NCBI RefSeq assembly: GCF_039523035.1 | Contig: NZ_BAAAEN010000004.1 | Location: 124,001-188,000 of the forward strand | Length of the DNA: 64,000 nucleotides | Reading direction: 5' to 3' | Origin: Pigmentiphaga daeguensis | GTDB lineage: Bacteria > Pseudomonadota > Gammaproteobacteria > Burkholderiales > Burkholderiaceae_B | Shown here: positions 1 through 9,041 of the stretch, one piece after another | Layout of the letters: every line of letters starts with the position of its first letter | Position numbering within the stretch: the stretch's first letter is position 1 | Position numbers and translations under genes: made by a program | The notes under the pieces: model-generated | Seen by the model: only the letters and a program-made list of their open reading frames with translations | Database searches by the model: none | What the model was told of the DNA's origin: nothing

Positions 1-936
1 GTTGTCCGGAATGTCCGGCGTCTGCTGCATGATGTCCGTGATGGGAAAGCGGTCCTCCTTGGCGATGGCCATGTACATGCGCGGCATCAGCGGGAAGTGG
101 AAGGACATGTGGCACTCGTCGCCCTGTCCGAAATATTCCTGCGCGTCCTCGGGCCATTGATTGGCCTCGGCCAGCAGCATGCGATCGTCGTAGGACGCTT
201 CCAGGTCCTGCCGGATGCGCTTCAGGATGGCATGGGTCTCGGGCAGGTTCTCGTTGTTGGTGCCCTCCCGTTCGACCAGGTAGGGCACGGCGTCCAGCCG
301 CAGGCCATCGACGCCCAGGTCCAGCCAGAAATGCATGACGCTCAGGATGGCCTTGAGCACGCGCGGATTGTCGTAGTTCAGGTCGGGCTGGTGCGAATAG
401 AAGCGGTGCCAGAAATAGGCCCCGGCCACCGGATCCCAGGTCCAGTTCGACTTCTCGGTATCGATGAAGATGATGCGCGTACCGGCGTAGGCCTGGTCGT
501 TGTCGGACCACACGTAGAAATTGCGCGCGGCCGAACCCGGCTTGGCGTGGCGCGCGCGCTGGAACCATGGATGCTGGTCCGAAGTGTGGTTGACCACCAG
601 TTCGGTGATCACGCGCATGCCGCGCTCGTGGGCCGCCGCGATGAAACGCCGCACGTCCGCCAGTTCGCCGTAGTCCGGATGCACGCCCCGGTACTCGGCG
701 ATGTCGTAGCCGTCGTCGCGCCGGGGAGAGGGATAGAAAGGCAGCAGCCAGATCGTGTCCACGCCCAGTTGCGCGATGTAGTCGAGCTTGGACAGCAGCC
801 CTGGAAAATCCCCGATGCCATCGTTGTTGGCGTCGAAGAAGGACTTGACGTGCAGCTGGTAGATGACCGCGTCCTTGTACCAGAGCGGATCGCCCCGGTT
901 CACGGCATTCACGGATGTCTCGCGCTTGTTGTTCAT
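1..936 (-). CDS. treS: Trehalose synthase / maltose alpha-D-glucosyltransferase, N-terminal part (cut by window edge)
   Basis: The first 312 codons of a GH13 enzyme read from ATG at 936 and run off the left edge of the window. The translation opens with a region containing DPLWYKDAVIYQLHVKSF and continues with NDGIGDF, ELVVNHTSDQHPWF and DGLRLDAVPYL (nucleophile Asp region), all typical of TreS, which interconverts trehalose and maltose in the cytoplasm. It lies 40 bp downstream of glgE on the same strand, as expected for the TreS-maltokinase-GlgE route. In related bacteria TreS is often fused to a C-terminal maltokinase; whether that is so here cannot be seen. The gene is certainly incomplete in this window. 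Confidence in family is high. Confidence 0.93.
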   Translation of the reverse strand, partial: MNNKRETSVNAVNRGDPLWYKDAVIYQLHVKSFFDANNDGIGDFPGLLSKLDYIAQLGVDTIWLLPFYPSPRRDDGYDIAEYRGVHPDYGELADVRRFIAAAHERGMRVITELVVNHTSDQHPWFQRARHAKPGSAARNFYVWSDNDQAYAGTRIIFIDTEKSNWTWDPVAGAYFWHRFYSHQPDLNYDNPRVLKAILSVMHFWLDLGVDGLRLDAVPYLVEREGTNNENLPETHAILKRIRQDLEASYDDRMLLAEANQWPEDAQEYFGQGDECHMSFHFPLMPRMYMAIAKEDRFPITDIMQQTPDIPDN

Positions 937-976
937 GCGTCCTCGCCTGCCGATGGATCCCCGAAGGGAGCGGATC

Positions 977-3900
977 CTAGAATCGCCGGGAAATGCGCCA
1001 TATCCCGTAGGGGCCGCCAGGTTCGAGCCACACGTGCTGCATCTTTCCATGCCAATCGAAGCGGTACCCGCGCAACAGGTCTTCGGCATGCAGCGTGCCA
1101 TCGTCCGGCAACCCGAACTCCCACAGCGGAAGTTCGACGTTGGCGCCCTGCGCGCCGTGCGGGTCGAGGTTCACCACCACCAGCACCACGTTGTCGCGTT
1201 CCGGCGTCGCCCTGGTATAGGCCAGCACGTGATCATTATCGGTGTTGAGAAACCCGGTGCCTGTATGGATATGCAACGCCGGGTTGTCGCGTCGTATCCG
1301 GTTCAGGACGCCGATCTCGGCCACGATGTTGCCCGGCCGGTTCCAGTCCCAGGCCCGGATCTCGTATTTCTCGGAATCGAGATATTCCTCCTTGCCGGGT
1401 ACCGGCGTGCCCTCGCACAGCTCGAAGCCGCTGTACATGCCCCAGGAACCCGACAACGTGGTCGCCAGCGCGGCCCGGATCAGGAAACCCGGCCGGCCCG
1501 ACGTCTGCAGATGGCGCGGATTGATGTCGGGAGTATTGACGAAGAAATTGGGGCGGAAAAAATCGGATACAGGCGGCCGCGATATTTCCTCGAGGTAGTC
1601 GGTGAGTTCCCGGCGGGTCTCGCGCCACGTGAAGTAGGTATAGGATTGCGAGAACCCCAGCTTGGCCAGCCGGTACATCATCTTGGGCCGGGTAAAGGCC
1701 TCCGACAGGAACACGACGTCGGGATGGCGCGCATGCACCTGGCCGATCAGCCACTCCCAGAAAGGCAGCGGCTTGGTGTGCGGATTGTCCACCCGGAAGA
1801 TCCGTATCCCCTCGGCCGCCCAGAACAGCACCACGTCCAGCAGGGCCAGCCACAGGCCGGAGGCGGCATCGCGTCCGTTCGCGGCGCGCGCGTAGAAATC
1901 GACGTTGACGATGTCCTCGTATTTCTTGGGCGGATTCTCGGCATAGCGCAGCGAGCCGTCGGCGCGCCAGGCGAACCAGTCGGGATGACGGGCCAGCCAC
2001 GGGTGATCGGGCGAGCACTGGATGGCGAAATCCAGGGCGATCTCCAGGCCGTGCCGGGCAGCCTCGCCCACCAGCGCGCGGAAATCGTCCAGCGTCCCCA
2101 GTTCGGGGTGTATCGCGTCGTGCCCGCCCTCTTCCGAACCGATGGCGTAGGGGCTGCCGGGATCCCCGGGCTCGGCCACGAGGCTGTTGTTGCGGCCCTT
2201 TCGGTGGCGGCGGCCGATGGGGTGGATGGGCGGGAAGTACAGCACGTCGAAGCCCATGTCCCGTATCGCGGGCAGGCGTGCCGCGACGTCGGCGAAGGTG
2301 CCGTGCCGGTGCGGATCGCCGCTTTGCGAACGCGGGAAGCACTCGTACCAGCTGCCGAACCGGGCGGTCCGGCGTTCGACCCGCACCGGGAACTCGGCCG
2401 AGCGCGACGCGAATTCGCGGGGCTCCAGCGCCTGTACCAGGGCGGCGGCCTGCGGCGACCGTATCCACGCCAGGCAGTCCTCGGTGGGCAGCTCCGCCAG
2501 GCCGCGGGCGGCTTCCTCGGCCCGGGCCCGCGTCTCGGCTCCGGCCTGGGTAGCGCGGCCCAGCACCTTCAGTATCCAGCCACGGACCTCCTCCACTTCC
2601 ACCGCCACGTCCACGCCCGCATCGGTCTTCTTGCGAAGTTCGTCCAGGAACGTCGCATAGGTATCGCGCCAGGCCTCGATCGCGTAGTAGCCCATGCCCA
2701 CGCGCTCGGGCCGGCACACGGCCTCCCAGCGATCGTTGCCCAGGTGCACCATGGGCACCCGGGTCCAGGCCTCCTCGTCGGCGGCGCGCCAGAGCACGTC
2801 GGCGGCCAGCTTGTCGTGGCCGTCCATGAAGATATCCGCGCGCACCGCGAGCGCCTCGCCGGGCGTGCGTTTCACCGCGAACCGGCCCTGTTCGATGACG
2901 GGCTCGACCGCCTCGATCGCCACGCGGGCCGCGCCCATGGCCGCGGTCAGCGACCGGCGGCGCGGCGGCCCTGACAGCACGGGGGGCGCGGATCCCAGTT
3001 CGATGGCCTGCGCGGCGCCGGGCCCCAGCCTCGCGGGCACGCCGCCATCGACCGGCCGTTGCACGCGATCGGGCAGCCTGGCCTGGATCATGGGCCAATC
3101 CACCGCCGATGCGGCCAGCAGGTCGGGATTGAACAGCAGCAGATGACTGCGCCTGCCCCGCTGCCCGACGGCACGGCGCAGCAACATGGCGATGGGCGCG
3201 TCCGCGCCGCCCAGCGGCGACAGTGTCACGTCATCGGCCGGCGCGCGGGCCAGCCAGCGATTCGCGGCACGAAGCTCGTCGCCCAGGTCCAGCTGGCCGT
3301 GCGGCGTGCCATCCAGCCCGTGCCGTTCGTATCCCATGGGCACCAGCCAGCCCGCGCCGCACGTGGCGGCGGCCCACAGCGCACGGATCGAGGCGCGTTG
3401 CCGCACCTCGGCATCCGGCACGCCGACGCCCGCCGCGCCGGGGCCGTAAGGATCGGCCGGAAAGGCCAGCACGGCGCAGCCGGTGTCCGCCAGCGCGTGC
3501 CACTCGTCCATGAACCAGGCGCTGCGGAAATCCCACCAGGCCAGCGACGAAAACACATGGGAAAAACCCACTCCGCGCAGCCCTCGCACCGCCTCGCGCG
3601 ACAGGCCGGGCGTCCAGGCCAGCAGGTCCAGTCCGTCCTCGCGCCCGCGCAGCGACGCGAGCTTGCCTGCCCACGGGCCGGCCGCGTCCCATCCCCGGAC
3701 CAGCAGGCCGCGCACGCCCAGTTCGCCCCACGCCGGCGCGCGCGCCGCCCAGTCGACGGCAGCTTCGCCGCCGGCCGGTGGACAATCCAGATAAAGCTCC
3801 AGCCGGCGCCGCGTGGCGGCGCGCGCCAGCACACCGCACGAGGCCTCGTCGCCTGCCTCGCGCGCGTCGGCCAGCACCTGCCCGAATCCCAGCCCGGCGG

Positions 3901-4018
3901 CCGTCTCGAGCCACGCGCGCCAGGGCGCCGCCAGCGCGCCCGCCTCGTCCAGCACCGGCCCCAGGGCCGAAGCCCTGGCATGGTAGATACGCAGCGGCGG
4001 TCGACGTCGCGCCGCCAT
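977..4018 (-). CDS. glgE: Alpha-1,4-glucan:maltose-1-phosphate maltosyltransferase
   Basis: A 1013-residue GH13_3 enzyme that transfers maltosyl units from maltose-1-phosphate onto alpha-1,4-glucans. The catalytic half shows the nucleophile region IRIFRVDNPHTKPLPFWEW, the acid/base region VFLSEAFTRP and the third Asp in NTPDINPRHLQ; the C-terminal beta-domain ends in GGPYGIWRISRRF. The protein is longer than actinobacterial GlgE (about 660-700 aa) because of an N-terminal part of roughly 350 residues that looks like a degenerate amylase-type domain; such long forms are usual in proteobacteria. The ATG at 4018 overlaps the glgA stop as ATGA, which favours it over an in-frame start at 4198 that would run 180 bp into glgA. 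It sits between glgA and treS in an apparent operon. Confidence 0.93.
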   Translation of the reverse strand: MAARRRPPLRIYHARASALGPVLDEAGALAAPWRAWLETAAGLGFGQVLADAREAGDEASCGVLARAATRRRLELYLDCPPAGGEAAVDWAARAPAWGELGVRGLLVRGWDAAGPWAGKLASLRGREDGLDLLAWTPGLSREAVRGLRGVGFSHVFSSLAWWDFRSAWFMDEWHALADTGCAVLAFPADPYGPGAAGVGVPDAEVRQRASIRALWAAATCGAGWLVPMGYERHGLDGTPHGQLDLGDELRAANRWLARAPADDVTLSPLGGADAPIAMLLRRAVGQRGRRSHLLLFNPDLLAASAVDWPMIQARLPDRVQRPVDGGVPARLGPGAAQAIELGSAPPVLSGPPRRRSLTAAMGAARVAIEAVEPVIEQGRFAVKRTPGEALAVRADIFMDGHDKLAADVLWRAADEEAWTRVPMVHLGNDRWEAVCRPERVGMGYYAIEAWRDTYATFLDELRKKTDAGVDVAVEVEEVRGWILKVLGRATQAGAETRARAEEAARGLAELPTEDCLAWIRSPQAAALVQALEPREFASRSAEFPVRVERRTARFGSWYECFPRSQSGDPHRHGTFADVAARLPAIRDMGFDVLYFPPIHPIGRRHRKGRNNSLVAEPGDPGSPYAIGSEEGGHDAIHPELGTLDDFRALVGEAARHGLEIALDFAIQCSPDHPWLARHPDWFAWRADGSLRYAENPPKKYEDIVNVDFYARAANGRDAASGLWLALLDVVLFWAAEGIRIFRVDNPHTKPLPFWEWLIGQVHARHPDVVFLSEAFTRPKMMYRLAKLGFSQSYTYFTWRETRRELTDYLEEISRPPVSDFFRPNFFVNTPDINPRHLQTSGRPGFLIRAALATTLSGSWGMYSGFELCEGTPVPGKEEYLDSEKYEIRAWDWNRPGNIVAEIGVLNRIRRDNPALHIHTGTGFLNTDNDHVLAYTRATPERDNVVLVVVNLDPHGAQGANVELPLWEFGLPDDGTLHAEDLLRGYRFDWHGKMQHVWLEPGGPYGIWRISRRF

Positions 4019-5559
4019 CAGGCCCGTTTCCGTATGGCGGTCTCGGCCGGAGCGCTGGCCGCCTCCGGACGGCGGGCCACCATGGGCGCGCCCACGGGAG
4101 CGACCGGCGCGAGCATGCGGTACAGCTCGACATATTGGGCGGCGGAAGCTTCCCAGCCGAAGTGGCGGGTCATCCCGTTCTTCTGCAGGGCCGCCCACCG
4201 CTGCGGCTGGGCAAAGGCCTCCAGCGCCCGCTCGACCGCCGCCATCATGTCGGCGGGTGTGTCCCCGTCGAACAGAATGCCCGTGGCCGATCCGACCTCG
4301 GCATCCGGCGCCTGGGACAGCCCGGCGATGCTGTCGGCCAGGCCACCGACACGCGACGCAATGGGCACGGTCCCGTACAGCATGGAATACAGCGGCGTCA
4401 GGCCGAATGGCTCGAAGCGGCTGCCGTGCAGCAGCATGTCGGCGCCGGCATGCAGCAGGTGCCCGCGGCGTTCGTCATAGCCGATGTGCACGCCCAGGTT
4501 GCGCGGATGCCGCGCGGCCAGTTCCTGCAATGCCTCTTCCAGCGCGCGCTCGCCGCAGCCGAGCACGGCGATCTGCAGACGCGGATGCGCCGCCAGCAGC
4601 ATGGGGAACACCTCGATCGCGAGATCCGCCATCTTCTGCGAGGTCAGGCGACTGCCCATCGCCAGCAGCGGCGCCTCGGGGTCGGTGGGCAGGCCGAATG
4701 CGCGCTGCATCTCCAGCTTGTTGCGGATCTTGCCGCGCAGGTCCATGGCGGAAAAATGCTCGGGCAGATAGGGATCGCAAGCGGGATCCCAGACCTCGGT
4801 GTCGATGCCGTTGGGAATGGCGTGCAGTTCATGGGCGCGCTGGCCCAGTACGCCCTCCAGTCCATGGCCGAACGCCGGGGTCAGGATCTCGCGCGCGTAG
4901 GTCGCGCTGACCGTCGTGATCTTGTCGGCGTAGCGCAACCCCGCCTTCATGAAGTTCAGGTTGCCCCAGAATTCCACGCCCTCGCTGCCACGATAGGCGG
5001 GCGGGATGCCGAGCTCCTCCGCCAGGCGCAGCGGGAAGTTGCCCTGGAACGCGAGATTGTGGATGGTCAACACCGTCTTGGGCCGCTTGACGCCGGCCGC
5101 GTGCAGATACAGCGGCGTCAGGGCCGCGTGCCAGTCGTGGGCATGGACCACGTGCGGAACCCTGATCGGCGTCTCGCCCACCGAAATCCGCTTTGCCGCC
5201 TGGGCCAGCGCGGCAAAGCGGATTCCATTGTCGGGAAACTCCCTCCCGTCCGCATCCAGGTAGGGGTTGCCGGGGCGCACGTACAGGGCGTCGTTGCGCA
5301 GCAGCAGCACCGGTATCTCGGTATCGGCGACCCATCCCGCCCAGACCTCGGCATCGCCCCCGATCAATCCGGGCAGATCGGCCACCTTCTCCAGGTCGCT
5401 GGCGGCATGCAGCGCGCTTTCATAGGCGGGCATGAAGATGGTCGCGTCGACGTGCGCGTCGCGCAGGGCCCGTGCCAGGCCGCTTACCGCATCGCCCAGG
5501 CCCCCCGTCTTGGCGAGCGGCAGGGCCTCCGACGTTACTAGCATGACTCTCGGCAGCAA
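4018..5559 (-). CDS. glgA: Glycogen synthase (ADP-glucose type)
   Basis: A 513-residue GT5 glycogen synthase that builds alpha-1,4-glucan from ADP-glucose. The N-terminal substrate loop LAKTGGLGDAVSGLARAL and the C-terminal LHGSRFEPFGLTPLYSM (the glutamate region of GT5 enzymes) are both visible, and the length is near the family norm. The chosen start is TTG at 5559, preceded by GGAG seven bases upstream; it gives MLPRVMLVTSEALPL, aligning well with family N-termini. The next ATG, at 5544, would trim five residues. The gene is translationally coupled to glgE. Having a GlgA next to GlgE is odd for pure GlgE biology; the two may make the same glucan from two donors, or GlgA may supply maltose-1-phosphate as in mycobacterial GlgM (inference). 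Confidence 0.93.
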   Translation of the reverse strand: MLPRVMLVTSEALPLAKTGGLGDAVSGLARALRDAHVDATIFMPAYESALHAASDLEKVADLPGLIGGDAEVWAGWVADTEIPVLLLRNDALYVRPGNPYLDADGREFPDNGIRFAALAQAAKRISVGETPIRVPHVVHAHDWHAALTPLYLHAAGVKRPKTVLTIHNLAFQGNFPLRLAEELGIPPAYRGSEGVEFWGNLNFMKAGLRYADKITTVSATYAREILTPAFGHGLEGVLGQRAHELHAIPNGIDTEVWDPACDPYLPEHFSAMDLRGKIRNKLEMQRAFGLPTDPEAPLLAMGSRLTSQKMADLAIEVFPMLLAAHPRLQIAVLGCGERALEEALQELAARHPRNLGVHIGYDERRGHLLHAGADMLLHGSRFEPFGLTPLYSMLYGTVPIASRVGGLADSIAGLSQAPDAEVGSATGILFDGDTPADMMAAVERALEAFAQPQRWAALQKNGMTRHFGWEASAAQYVELYRMLAPVAPVGAPMVARRPEAASAPAETAIRKRA

Positions 5560-5874
5560 GATGTTTCTCCGGCAAAAGACGCTTCCCCATGGGCAGCTGA
5601 TGATTGGGTCGGGACTTCACACGCGCAGGGATGTTTCTCGTGCGGCGGGCGGGTGCCGCGCCGGATAATGTCCATCCTCGCCGATAAAAATTACCGCTGT
5701 GAGTAAGATGTACACGTCCGATGCGGCATTCTTCCCGGGATGGGCATCCCTTGCCGGGGACAAGGGCAATATGCATGCCATGGTGCGCCGCGCGCGCCCC
5801 GCATGGCGCCAGGTTGTAACGACATTCTTCCCGCGCACCGCGTGGAAGCCTTTGATCACCAAAAGAGAAACACC
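5560..5874. other. Intergenic region between divergent glgA and ankyrin gene
   Basis: This 315-bp stretch separates two divergently transcribed genes and must hold both promoters. It contains an AT-rich patch at about 5686-5712 (ataaaaattaccg) inside otherwise GC-rich DNA, and a TGTAACG at 5815-5821 about 55 bp before the ankyrin start. No convincing sigma-70 pair, palindrome or small ORF with a ribosome-binding site was found. Confidence 0.4.
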
Positions 5875-6273
5875 ATGAGCCCTAGCGATTCCTACCAGCC
5901 CAACGATGCCGTGCTGGCCCTGGCCACCAAGCTGTTCGATCTTGCACGCGCGGGAGAAACCGAAACGCTGGCCGCCTACCTCGCCGCCGGGGCGCCCGCG
6001 GACCTGACCAACCAGAAAGGGGATAGCCTGATCATGCTGGCGGCCTACCATGGCCATGCCGGCACGGTCAGGACGCTGCTGGAGCACGGCGCGGATCCCA
6101 ACCGCGTCAACGACCGGGGGCAGAGCCCGCTGGCCGGGGCCGTGTTCAAGGGAGAAGAGGAGGTGGTGCGGGCGCTGCTGGACGGCGGCGCGAATCCCGA
6201 CCTGGGCACGCCGTCGGCAAGGGAAACGGCGCGCATGTTCGGGCGGGCCGACCTGTTCGGCCTCCCGAACTGA
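5875..6273 (+). CDS. Ankyrin-repeat protein
   Basis: A 132-residue soluble protein built of ankyrin repeats, with units visible at about residues 12-40 (LATKLFDLARAGETETLAAY), 45-75 (GDSLIMLAAYHGHAGTVRTL) and 78-108 (GQSPLAGAVFKGEEEVVRAL). The repeats carry the usual ADPN and GANPDL turns. There is no signal peptide. The ATG at 5875 was chosen because it follows a purine-rich stretch (aaagagaaac) and gives a natural repeat N-cap; a start at 5740 would add a low-quality N-terminus. In beta- and gamma-proteobacteria small ankyrin proteins often sit beside catalase genes, but no catalase is in this window. Partner and function are unknown. Confidence 0.85.
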   Translation: MSPSDSYQPNDAVLALATKLFDLARAGETETLAAYLAAGAPADLTNQKGDSLIMLAAYHGHAGTVRTLLEHGADPNRVNDRGQSPLAGAVFKGEEEVVRALLDGGANPDLGTPSARETARMFGRADLFGLPN

Positions 6274-6294
6274 ACGCGGCAGGAAACGCCGGCC

Positions 6295-7485
6295 TCAGGC
6301 CGCCGCGCGGCGCGTGCGGCCCGCCTGCCACAACAGGGGAAGCAGCACGATCGCCACGGCCGGATACAGCAGCCAATTGATGGTTTCCCATCCCGAGGCG
6401 TTGAGCAGCCGGCCCGACGAGAACGACGCCACGGCCACGGAACCGAACACGAGGAAATCGTTCAGGGCCTGGACCTTGGTGCGCTCCTCGGGCCGGTAGC
6501 AGTCGGTGACCATGGCGGTGGCGCCGATGAAACCGAAGTTCCAGCCCACGCCCAGGAAGACCAGCGACAGCCAGAAATGCCCCACGCTCAGGCCATGCAG
6601 CGCGACCGCTCCGGACACCGCCATGAGGAGCAGGCCGGCCATCGTCACCCACTCCTTGCCGAAGCGCGTGATCAGCCTGCCGGTGACGAAGCTCGGCCCG
6701 TACATCGCCAGCACGTGCCACTGGATGCCCAGCGCGGCCTCGCCCACCGTGTGTCCGCACGCCACCATCGCGATGGGCGCGGCCGTCATGACGAAGCTCA
6801 TCATCCCGTACGAGACGATGCCCGCGGTCACCGCCACCACGAAGCGGCCCGAGGCCGCGATCTCGCGCAGCGGCCGCCCCCCGCCCTGCTCGGCCGCGGG
6901 ACGCACCGATCCGCGCAGCAGAATCAGCACCGGCAGCGCCGCGAGCGCCAGCACGGCCTGGCCGACGAAGCTGCCGGCGAAGGGAATGGCGCCGATCGCG
7001 TCGCGCGTCCAGATCACGGTCTGGGGTCCGATGACCGCGCCTACCAGTCCGCCCACCATGACCCAGGAAATCGCCCGCGCCTTGAACGCCGCGTCGGCCC
7101 CGTCGGTCGCCCCGAAGCGGTAGCTCTGCACGCACGATCCGTAGGTACCGGCGATGGCGGTGGCGACGCAGAACAGCGCGAACATGCCCGTGGCGATGCT
7201 GTAGGCCGCCAGCAGCCCGGCCACGCCGCCGATCACCGCGCCCAGCATGTAGGCGGCGCGGCGCCCCAGCCTGCGCATCAGCATGGCCGCCGGGATCGTC
7301 CCCAGCGCGAGGCCGAGGTTGTAGAGGCTGACGGGCAGCGTCGCCAGCGATTTGTCGGTGGCCAGCATCTGCCCCACCAGCCCGCCCAGCGAAATGACGA
7401 TGGCGGGATTGGCCCCACCCAGCGACTGCGCACAACTGAGCACCAGCGCATTGCGGCGCACATCCTTCTCGGTCAATGCATTCAT
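6295..7485 (-). CDS. MFS transporter
   Basis: A 396-residue major facilitator superfamily protein with about 12 hydrophobic segments. The N-terminal half has the MFS loop signature near MLMRRLGRRAAYMLGAVIGG between helices 2 and 3. The sequence resembles drug or small-solute exporters, but no substrate can be named. It is convergent with the ankyrin gene, with 21 bp between the stops. Its start at 7485 lies about 140 bp from the start of a divergent DHA2 exporter at 7626, so the two may share a regulatory region; no regulator gene is next to them. Confidence 0.85.
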   Translation of the reverse strand: MNALTEKDVRRNALVLSCAQSLGGANPAIVISLGGLVGQMLATDKSLATLPVSLYNLGLALGTIPAAMLMRRLGRRAAYMLGAVIGGVAGLLAAYSIATGMFALFCVATAIAGTYGSCVQSYRFGATDGADAAFKARAISWVMVGGLVGAVIGPQTVIWTRDAIGAIPFAGSFVGQAVLALAALPVLILLRGSVRPAAEQGGGRPLREIAASGRFVVAVTAGIVSYGMMSFVMTAAPIAMVACGHTVGEAALGIQWHVLAMYGPSFVTGRLITRFGKEWVTMAGLLLMAVSGAVALHGLSVGHFWLSLVFLGVGWNFGFIGATAMVTDCYRPEERTKVQALNDFLVFGSVAVASFSSGRLLNASGWETINWLLYPAVAIVLLPLLWQAGRTRRAAA

Positions 7486-7625
7486 GCTCGTACGCGGACG
7501 TCCCGGTTTCGATGTTTTTATGATTCTAGGTTATTTGGACCGCTCGACATCCGGCTCCGGTCAAATATCGCGGCACACGGCATATACTGCCCGGGCCCGA
7601 TCCGGCCTCACCCCACGCGCCGCCC

Positions 7626-9041
7626 ATGACCGCCCCCACCGCCAAGCCCAACATCATCTGGCTCATCGTCGCCGCCGCCTTCTTCATGGAAACGCTGGAC
7701 GGCACGGTGATCGCGACCGCCCTGCCGCAAATGGCCGCCACCTTCCGTACCAACCCGGTCAACCTCAGCATAGGCATGACGTCCTATCTGGTGACCCTGG
7801 CCGTGTTCATCCCCATCAGCGGCTGGGTCGCGGACAGGCTCGGCACACGCCGCGTCTTCGCCTGGGCGGTCGCCGCCTTCACGCTGGCCTCCGTCTTGTG
7901 CGCGCTGAGCACCAGCGTCGCGCAATTCACCGCCGCGCGGGTGTTCCAGGGCATGGCGGGCGCGATGATGGTGCCCGTGGGACGGCTGGCGGTGCTGCGC
8001 AACACCGGCAAGGAAGACCTGGTCCGCGCCATGGCCTTCATCGTCTGGCCGGGACTGATCGCGCCCGTGATCGGCCCCCCGCTGGGAGGCTTCCTGGCGA
8101 CCTACCTGAGCTGGCAGTGGATCTTCCTCCTGAACGTCCCCCTGGGCGTGGCCGGCATCTTCCTGATCCGCGCCTATATCCCCGAATCCGCCCCGCAGCC
8201 ACGGCGGCCGCTGGACACGGCGGGCTTCGCCCTGAGCGGCCTCGCGCTCAGCTTCCTGATGGTCGGAGTGGAGCTCCTGGGATACGGCGGACGGTGGCAA
8301 CTGGGCGCCCTGCTCGTCGCCGGCAGCATCGCGCTGGGCGTGGCGCTGGCCGCGCACCTGCGCCGCCACCCCCATCCGTTGATCGACCCCACCATCATGG
8401 CCGTGCCGTCGTTCCGCACCGTCATGATAGGCGGCACGATCGCCCGCACGGCGATCAGCGCCATGCCTTTTTTGCTGCCGCTGCTGTTCCAGGTGGGCTT
8501 CGGCCTGAACGCCTTCGAGGCCGGCATGCTGTACCTGGCCAGCATGCTGGGCAATTTGGGCATGAAGCTGGGCACGACGCAGGCGCTGCGCCGCTTCGGC
8601 TTCCGCAACGTGCTGGTCTTCAACGGCGCGCTGGCGGGGGCCTCGATCGCCTTGTGCGCCGTACTGTCGCCCGATACGCCCGTGCCGGTAGTCGTGGCGA
8701 TCATGCTGGTGTGCGGCCTGACCCGCTCGATGCAGTTCACCGGACTGACTTCCATGGCCTTCGCCGAGGTCCCGCACCCGCAGATGAGCAGCGCCAACAC
8801 CCTGTTCAGTACCACCCAGCAGATGTCCATGGGCCTGGGCATCGCGGTCGGGGCCGTGGTGCTGCATCTTACCGCCGCCGCACGCGACATCGGCGGCGCG
8901 ACCTACGACGTCACGGACTTCCGGATCGCCTTCCTGGTCGTGGGCCTGCTGGCCCTGAGCAGCCTGCTGAGCTTCGTGCGGCTGCGGCACGACGCCGGTG
9001 CCGAGGTCAGCGGACACCGGCGCAGCGGCGGCACCGCCTGA
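7626..9041 (+). CDS. MFS transporter, DHA2 (14-helix drug:H+ antiporter) family
   Basis: A 471-residue inner-membrane exporter of the EmrB/QacA/MdtD type. The first helix region reads AAFFMETLDGTVIATALP, typical of DHA2 proteins, and the loop 2-3 region is GWVADRLGTRRVFAW; motif C-like GLIAPVIGPPLGGFL follows in helix 5. Repeated long hydrophobic segments fit 13-14 helices. It ends immediately before the convergent reductase gene at 9042. A second member of the same family is at 14265-15725. Substrate unknown; multidrug export is inferred from family only. Confidence 0.88.
   Translation: MTAPTAKPNIIWLIVAAAFFMETLDGTVIATALPQMAATFRTNPVNLSIGMTSYLVTLAVFIPISGWVADRLGTRRVFAWAVAAFTLASVLCALSTSVAQFTAARVFQGMAGAMMVPVGRLAVLRNTGKEDLVRAMAFIVWPGLIAPVIGPPLGGFLATYLSWQWIFLLNVPLGVAGIFLIRAYIPESAPQPRRPLDTAGFALSGLALSFLMVGVELLGYGGRWQLGALLVAGSIALGVALAAHLRRHPHPLIDPTIMAVPSFRTVMIGGTIARTAISAMPFLLPLLFQVGFGLNAFEAGMLYLASMLGNLGMKLGTTQALRRFGFRNVLVFNGALAGASIALCAVLSPDTPVPVVVAIMLVCGLTRSMQFTGLTSMAFAEVPHPQMSSANTLFSTTQQMSMGLGIAVGAVVLHLTAAARDIGGATYDVTDFRIAFLVVGLLALSSLLSFVRLRHDAGAEVSGHRRSGGTA

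Noticed and set aside
863..2974. 703-codon open frame on the plus strand opposite glgE
   Set aside because: It lies wholly antisense to a well-supported GH13 gene; its translation is rich in Arg, Gly and His with no domain, as expected for a shadow frame in GC-rich DNA.
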